From NCBI RefSeq assembly GCF_001281525.1, contig NZ_LGCI01000005.1, forward strand, positions 352,323 to 416,322: a DNA stretch of 64,000 nucleotides. The letters run 5' to 3'. Source of the stretch: Lysinibacillus macroides (GTDB lineage Bacteria; Bacillota; Bacilli; Bacillales_A; Planococcaceae). The translations under genes were made by a program, and so were the position numbers. This document shows positions 60,525 to 64,000 of this stretch, in pieces. The stretch's first letter is position 1; each line of letters starts with the position of its first letter. The notes beneath the pieces are model-generated. The model was not told the origin of the DNA, did not search any database, and saw only the letters and a list, made by a program, of their open reading frames with translations.

Positions 60525-61073
60525 ATGGGACAAATTCATGCAACAACAATATTCGCAGTTCATCATAATGGAGGCTGTGCCATGGCTGGTGATGGTCAAG
60601 TCACATTAGGCAATGCTGTTGTGATGAAGGGAACAGCACGTAAGGTCAGACGTCTGTTTAATGGTCAGGTTCTTGCGGGCTTTGCAGGCTCTGTTGCTGA
60701 TGCTTTTACACTATTTGAGATGTTTGAAGGCAAATTAAATGAATATAACGGCAATTTACAACGTGCAGCTGTAGAGGTAGCAAAGCAATGGCGCGGTGAT
60801 AAAATGCTTCGTCAACTAGAGGCCATGCTGCTGGTGATGGATAAAACAACATTGCTGCTTGTTTCAGGTACAGGTGAAGTGATTGAACCAGATGATGGTA
60901 TTTTAGCAATCGGCTCTGGTGGCAATTATGCATTATCAGCAGGCAGAGCATTGAAAAAATATGCAGGTGACACAATGACTGCTCGTGAAATTGCTGAAGC
61001 GGCATTGGAAACTGCTGCGGAAATCTGTGTATTTACAAATCATAATATTATCGTGGAGGCGCTGGACGAATGA
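60525..61073 (+). CDS. hslV: ATP-dependent protease subunit HslV (ClpQ)
   Basis: 182 residues. Proteasome-like peptidase chamber. The start reads [17 protein letters not shown], with [10 protein letters not shown] and VRRLFNG following. B. subtilis ClpQ ([12 protein letters not shown]) was described as an N-terminal-serine protease; here residue 2 is Gly, so an exposed Ser is not available and the nucleophile would be Thr7 after removal of six residues. AAGGAGGAAG precedes the ATG. Overlaps hslU by ATGA. Confidence 0.95.
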   Translation: MGQIHATTIFAVHHNGGCAMAGDGQVTLGNAVVMKGTARKVRRLFNGQVLAGFAGSVADAFTLFEMFEGKLNEYNGNLQRAAVEVAKQWRGDKMLRQLEAMLLVMDKTTLLLVSGTGEVIEPDDGILAIGSGGNYALSAGRALKKYAGDTMTAREIAEAALETAAEICVFTNHNIIVEALDE

Positions 61074-62470
61074 CACAAAAAAATTTAACGCCAAGACAAA
61101 TTACTGAGCATTTAGATCGTTACATTGTTGGGCAGAATGAAGCTAAGCGAGCTGTAGCCGTGGCATTACGAAACCGCTATCGCCGTTCATTGTTAAATGA
61201 AGATATGAAGGCTGAAGTTATTCCGAAAAATATTTTGATGATTGGACCAACTGGTGTCGGTAAAACAGAAATAGCCAGAAGGATTGCAAAGCTTACGAAT
61301 GCTCCTTTTGTAAAAGTTGAAGCGACAAAGTTTACCGAAGTAGGCTATGTGGGTAGAGATGTTGAATCAATGGTGCGTGACTTGGTAGAAGCTTCACACC
61401 GTCTAGTGAAAGAAGAAATGATGGAGTCTGTTAAGGGGCAAGCCGAAGAATTAGCAAATGAAGCGATTGTGAAATTATTGGTTCCTTCTTTACGTAAAAA
61501 ACAGGCGATGCAAAATCCATTTGAAATGTTATTTGGCGGAAAAGAGCAACCGTCAACTGACGATTCATCAACGGATGAGGTTGAAGTGCGCTCTAAACGT
61601 GCACAAATTGCCATTGATTTACGCAGTGGTAAATTGGAAAATGAATGGGTGACTGTAGAGGTCACAGAACAAACACCATCTATTTTTGATGCATTACAAG
61701 GAACAGGAATGGATATGTCTGCCAATAGTGGTATGCAGGATATGCTATCTAGTTTGATGCCTAAAAAACAGAAAAAACGTCGTGTGCAGGTAAAGGATGC
61801 ACGTCGGATTTTAATAATAGAGGAAGCGAATAAGCTAATAGATGCGGATGAAGTTGCACAAGAGGCAATTACGAGAGCTGAGCAATCAGGCATTATTTTT
61901 ATTGATGAAATCGATAAAATTGCGAGTAAAGAAGGGAATACCTCAGCGAATGTATCACGTGAAGGTGTACAACGAGATATCTTGCCAATTGTAGAGGGTT
62001 CTACGGTTACGACGAAGTATGGAGCAGTAAAAACAGATTATATGCTATTTGTGGCTGCCGGTGCATTCCATATGTCAAAGCCTTCAGATTTAATACCGGA
62101 GTTACAAGGCCGCTTCCCGATTCGTGTAGAGCTTGAAAAATTAACAAAACAGGATTTTGTACGAATTTTACAAGAGCCAGACCAATCGCTTATTTTACAA
62201 TACAAGGCCCTGTTAGAAACAGAAGGTGTGGAAATCAATTTCACAGCAGACGCTATTGAACGAATTGCTGAAATTGCAACAGAAGTTAATCAGGAAACAG
62301 ACAATATTGGTGCACGACGCCTACACACCATTTTAGAGCGTTTGCTAGAGGAATTGTCATTTGAGGCTTCAGAGATTGCTCCAGCCAATATCCCAATCAA
62401 TGCTGCATATGTTGATCAAAAACTTGCAGGTATAGTAAAAAACAAAGATTTGTCACAGTTTATATTGTAA
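61070..62470 (+). CDS. hslU: ATP-dependent protease ATPase subunit HslU (ClpY)
   Basis: 466-residue AAA+ unfoldase feeding HslV. Walker [10 protein letters not shown] near residue 59, pore-loop region [13 protein letters not shown] near 87, intermediate I domain about 110-240, Walker [12 protein letters not shown] near 277, sensor arginine region [12 protein letters not shown], and C-terminal tail DLSQFIL that docks into HslV. Confidence 0.97.
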   Translation: MTQKNLTPRQITEHLDRYIVGQNEAKRAVAVALRNRYRRSLLNEDMKAEVIPKNILMIGPTGVGKTEIARRIAKLTNAPFVKVEATKFTEVGYVGRDVESMVRDLVEASHRLVKEEMMESVKGQAEELANEAIVKLLVPSLRKKQAMQNPFEMLFGGKEQPSTDDSSTDEVEVRSKRAQIAIDLRSGKLENEWVTVEVTEQTPSIFDALQGTGMDMSANSGMQDMLSSLMPKKQKKRRVQVKDARRILIIEEANKLIDADEVAQEAITRAEQSGIIFIDEIDKIASKEGNTSANVSREGVQRDILPIVEGSTVTTKYGAVKTDYMLFVAAGAFHMSKPSDLIPELQGRFPIRVELEKLTKQDFVRILQEPDQSLILQYKALLETEGVEINFTADAIERIAEIATEVNQETDNIGARRLHTILERLLEELSFEASEIAPANIPINAAYVDQKLAGIVKNKDLSQFIL

Positions 62471-62557
62471 GATAAAGCTGAATAGTATCATTAAGTAGTA
62501 AAAAACTTTAGAATATTAAGTGAATACGCTTCGGATTATTTATAGGAGGAACATAAA

Positions 62558-63337
62558 ATGAATTTATTAGAAAAAACACGTAGAATTAACTCAATGCTTC
62601 AAGCCTCTGCTGGTAAGCCAGTAAACTTTAAGGAAATGGCTGATACATTAGGAGATATTATTGATAGCAATATTTATATTGTGAGCCGTAAAGGAAAGCT
62701 ATTAGGTATTTCCATTCATCAACAAATTGAAAATGAGCGTATGAAAAAAATGTTTGAAGAAAGACAATTCCCAGAAGAGTATACACATAGCTTGTTTACA
62801 ATTTCTGAAACATCATCAAACTTAGATATTCATGATGAGCACACAGCCTTCCCAGTAGAAAATAAAGATTTATTTCAAAATGCTTTAACAACAATTGTGC
62901 CAATCGTTGGGGGAGGCGAACGTCTAGGCACATTAATTCTTGCTCGCTTATCTTCCCAGTTTGAAGATGATGATTTAATTTTAGCTGAGTATGGTGCAAC
63001 AGTAGTTGGCATGGAAATTTTACGTGAAAAATCTGAAGAGATTGAAGAAGAAGCGCGCAGCAAAGCGGTTGTCCAAATGGCTATTAATTCACTTTCATAC
63101 AGTGAGTTAGAAGCAATTGAACATATTTTTGAAGAACTTGATGGCAATGAAGGTTTACTAGTTGCTTCTAAGATTGCTGATCGAGTGGGTATTACACGCT
63201 CAGTGATCGTAAATGCATTACGTAAACTTGAATCTGCGGGTGTCATTGAGTCTCGCTCTTTAGGTATGAAAGGTACTTATATTAAAGTACTAAACGATAA
63301 ATTCTTAAATGCTTTAGCAGAAATTAAAATGAAATAA
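62558..63337 (+). CDS. codY: GTP- and branched-chain-amino-acid-sensing regulator CodY
   Basis: 259 residues. N-terminal GAF domain (about 1-155) opening [15 protein letters not shown], with the ligand-loop region; C-terminal winged HTH with [32 protein letters not shown]. CodY represses nitrogen, peptide uptake and stationary-phase genes when nutrients are rich; opp operons are common targets. It has an 87-base gap and its own TAGGAGG after hslU. Confidence 0.97.
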   Translation: MNLLEKTRRINSMLQASAGKPVNFKEMADTLGDIIDSNIYIVSRKGKLLGISIHQQIENERMKKMFEERQFPEEYTHSLFTISETSSNLDIHDEHTAFPVENKDLFQNALTTIVPIVGGGERLGTLILARLSSQFEDDDLILAEYGATVVGMEILREKSEEIEEEARSKAVVQMAINSLSYSELEAIEHIFEELDGNEGLLVASKIADRVGITRSVIVNALRKLESAGVIESRSLGMKGTYIKVLNDKFLNALAEIKMK

Positions 63338-63367
63338 ATGCTTTTTGTAAGAAGATAAGAAATGTAG

Positions 63368-63399
63368 GCGTCTAGGTGTTATATCTAGGCGCTTTTTTC
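63368..63399 (+). terminator. Terminator after codY
   Basis: GCGTCTAGGT pairs with ATCTAGGCGC (G-T pairs), followed by six T. Confidence 0.85.
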
Positions 63400-63501
63400 T
63401 TGATAATTCTATAAAAATTTACTACATTTAAAAAAACGTTATATTTGAGTTAATTTCATAATTCTAATCCCTTTAATATCAAGGGCTAAAATTAAATAAA
63501 A

Positions 63502-63572
63502 ATGAGGCACCTCCCCAAATTCGGTATAATGGTAGCGACTAAACAACCCACCGAAAAGGAATGATGCCTCAT
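63502..63572. repeat. Fold-back repeat covering the transposase start
   Basis: ATGAGGCA (63502-63509) and TGCCTCAT (63565-63572) are perfect 8-base inverse complements. The right arm covers the bases between the ribosome site (AAGGA at 63556) and the first two bases of the ATG at 63571. A TATAAT at 63535-63540 lies between the arms, so only transcripts from further upstream contain both. Confidence 0.6.
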
Positions 63573-64000
63573 GACTATTGTAAAACAAATGAGCCTATTT
63601 GACATCCGTGAATTATTGAAAATGGAAAGTTCTCGTCGTTTTGATGCTATTTTAGCCACTTTCGATGTGCAGCCAATCTTTCAACTATTTCGAAAGAAGA
63701 CGATGCGTGGTGCTCCACGAGAATTAAACTACGGTGCGATGATTCAATCATTGATGATCCGCATTGTCGAGCGTATCCCTACCGTTAAAGATTTGGTCAA
63801 TCGATTAACGCATGATTTCGTCTTTCGCTTAGATTGTGGCTTTTTAGTTTCGGACACGGTGCCATCTGAAGCCTCGTATTCACGTATGGTCGACGTGATT
63901 AGTCAATCAGATGTCTTAGATCGCATGCACGATGAACTTATTCAAGCTGCCTTTACAGAAGGTTTTCTTGAAGAGGAACACCTTAGTTTTGATGCAACAC
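63571..64000 (+). CDS. Transposase, 3'-partial (DUF772-type, IS1182/IS5-like)
   Basis: The first 143 codons are open to the window end. The protein begins MTIVKQMSLFDIRELLKME, with GAPRELNYGAMIQSLMIRI and LDCGFLVSDTVPSEASYSRM followed by LSFDAT, which probably leads into the first catalytic Asp of a DDE transposase. The N-terminal layout is that of DUF772-containing transposases. AAGGA lies 10 bases before the ATG. Family assignment is tentative; the catalytic core is mostly outside the window. Confidence 0.8.
   Translation, partial: MTIVKQMSLFDIRELLKMESSRRFDAILATFDVQPIFQLFRKKTMRGAPRELNYGAMIQSLMIRIVERIPTVKDLVNRLTHDFVFRLDCGFLVSDTVPSEASYSRMVDVISQSDVLDRMHDELIQAAFTEGFLEEEHLSFDAT

Larger units (their letters stand above)
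63502..64000 (+). mobile_element. Left part of an insertion sequence, continuing past the window
   Basis: The element carries the transposase at 63571 and lies after the codY terminator. The left boundary is uncertain: I place it at the start of the fold-back repeat, but terminal repeats and target duplication cannot be judged without the right end. Confidence 0.6.

Noticed and set aside
61345..61893. 182-codon minus-strand frame inside hslU
   Set aside because: Long Ser-rich antisense frames are common opposite acidic, Lys-rich genes; no family is recognised.

Overview
The window is chromosomal DNA of a low-GC, endospore-forming Gram-positive bacterium (Bacillota, Bacillales). The gene order is the conserved Bacillus backbone from rqcH/yicC to codY, a spoVM gene is present, and the mix of S-layer-homology remnant, product sequences and codon use fits Lysinibacillus or a close Planococcaceae/Caryophanaceae relative best. 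The genus is inferred from memory of gene families, not from a search.

Layout. 1-1657: end of an oligopeptide ABC transporter operon (oppD partial, oppF). 1775-3469: rqcH on the minus strand. 3731-18165: a dense plus-strand run yicC-gmk-rpoZ-coaBC-priA-def-fmt-rsmB-rlmN-prpC-prkC-rsgA-rpe-thiN-spoVM covering nucleotide, coenzyme A, replication restart, translation start, rRNA modification, Ser/Thr phospho-signalling, ribosome assembly and thiamine. 18260-25680: an accessory stretch that breaks the backbone: a 5'-truncated SLH protein remnant, rpmB (backbone), then an IclR regulator diverging from two guanidine-modifying hydrolases, an amino acid permease and a RocB-like M20 hydrolase. 25922-29866: yloU, fakA and the two serine dehydratase subunits. 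29989-31143: an extra M20 amidohydrolase. 31244-44776: recG, the FapR-controlled fatty acid block (fapR-plsX-fabD-fabG-acpP), rnc-smc-ftsY, and ylxM-ffh of the signal recognition particle. 44871-48899: rpsP-khpA, rimM-trmD, rplS, lepB, rbgA. 49132-52294: a possible lipopeptide ORF, rnhB, and a FliK-like/FlhB-C-like pair. 52457-62470: sucCD, dprA, topA, trmFO, xerC-hslV-hslU. 62558-63337: codY. The window ends inside an insertion-sequence transposase (63571-64000), at the place where Bacillus usually has the flagellar operon.

Most of the window is housekeeping. The observations most worth following are: (1) the IclR-linked two-hydrolase/permease/RocB module, with an IclR-box-like palindrome just downstream of a good promoter; (2) a CoaBC protein whose phosphopantothenoylcysteine synthetase half is short and has lost its recognisable motifs; (3) a CTG-initiated spoVM whose stop codon lies in its own terminator; (4) a FliK-like plus FlhB-C-like pair outside any flagellar operon; (5) an 8-bp fold-back that would hide the transposase start only in read-through transcripts; (6) a 30-codon ORF that is almost entirely a lipoprotein signal peptide. 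I see no CRISPR array, prophage, rRNA or tRNA gene. I could not run covariance or homology searches.
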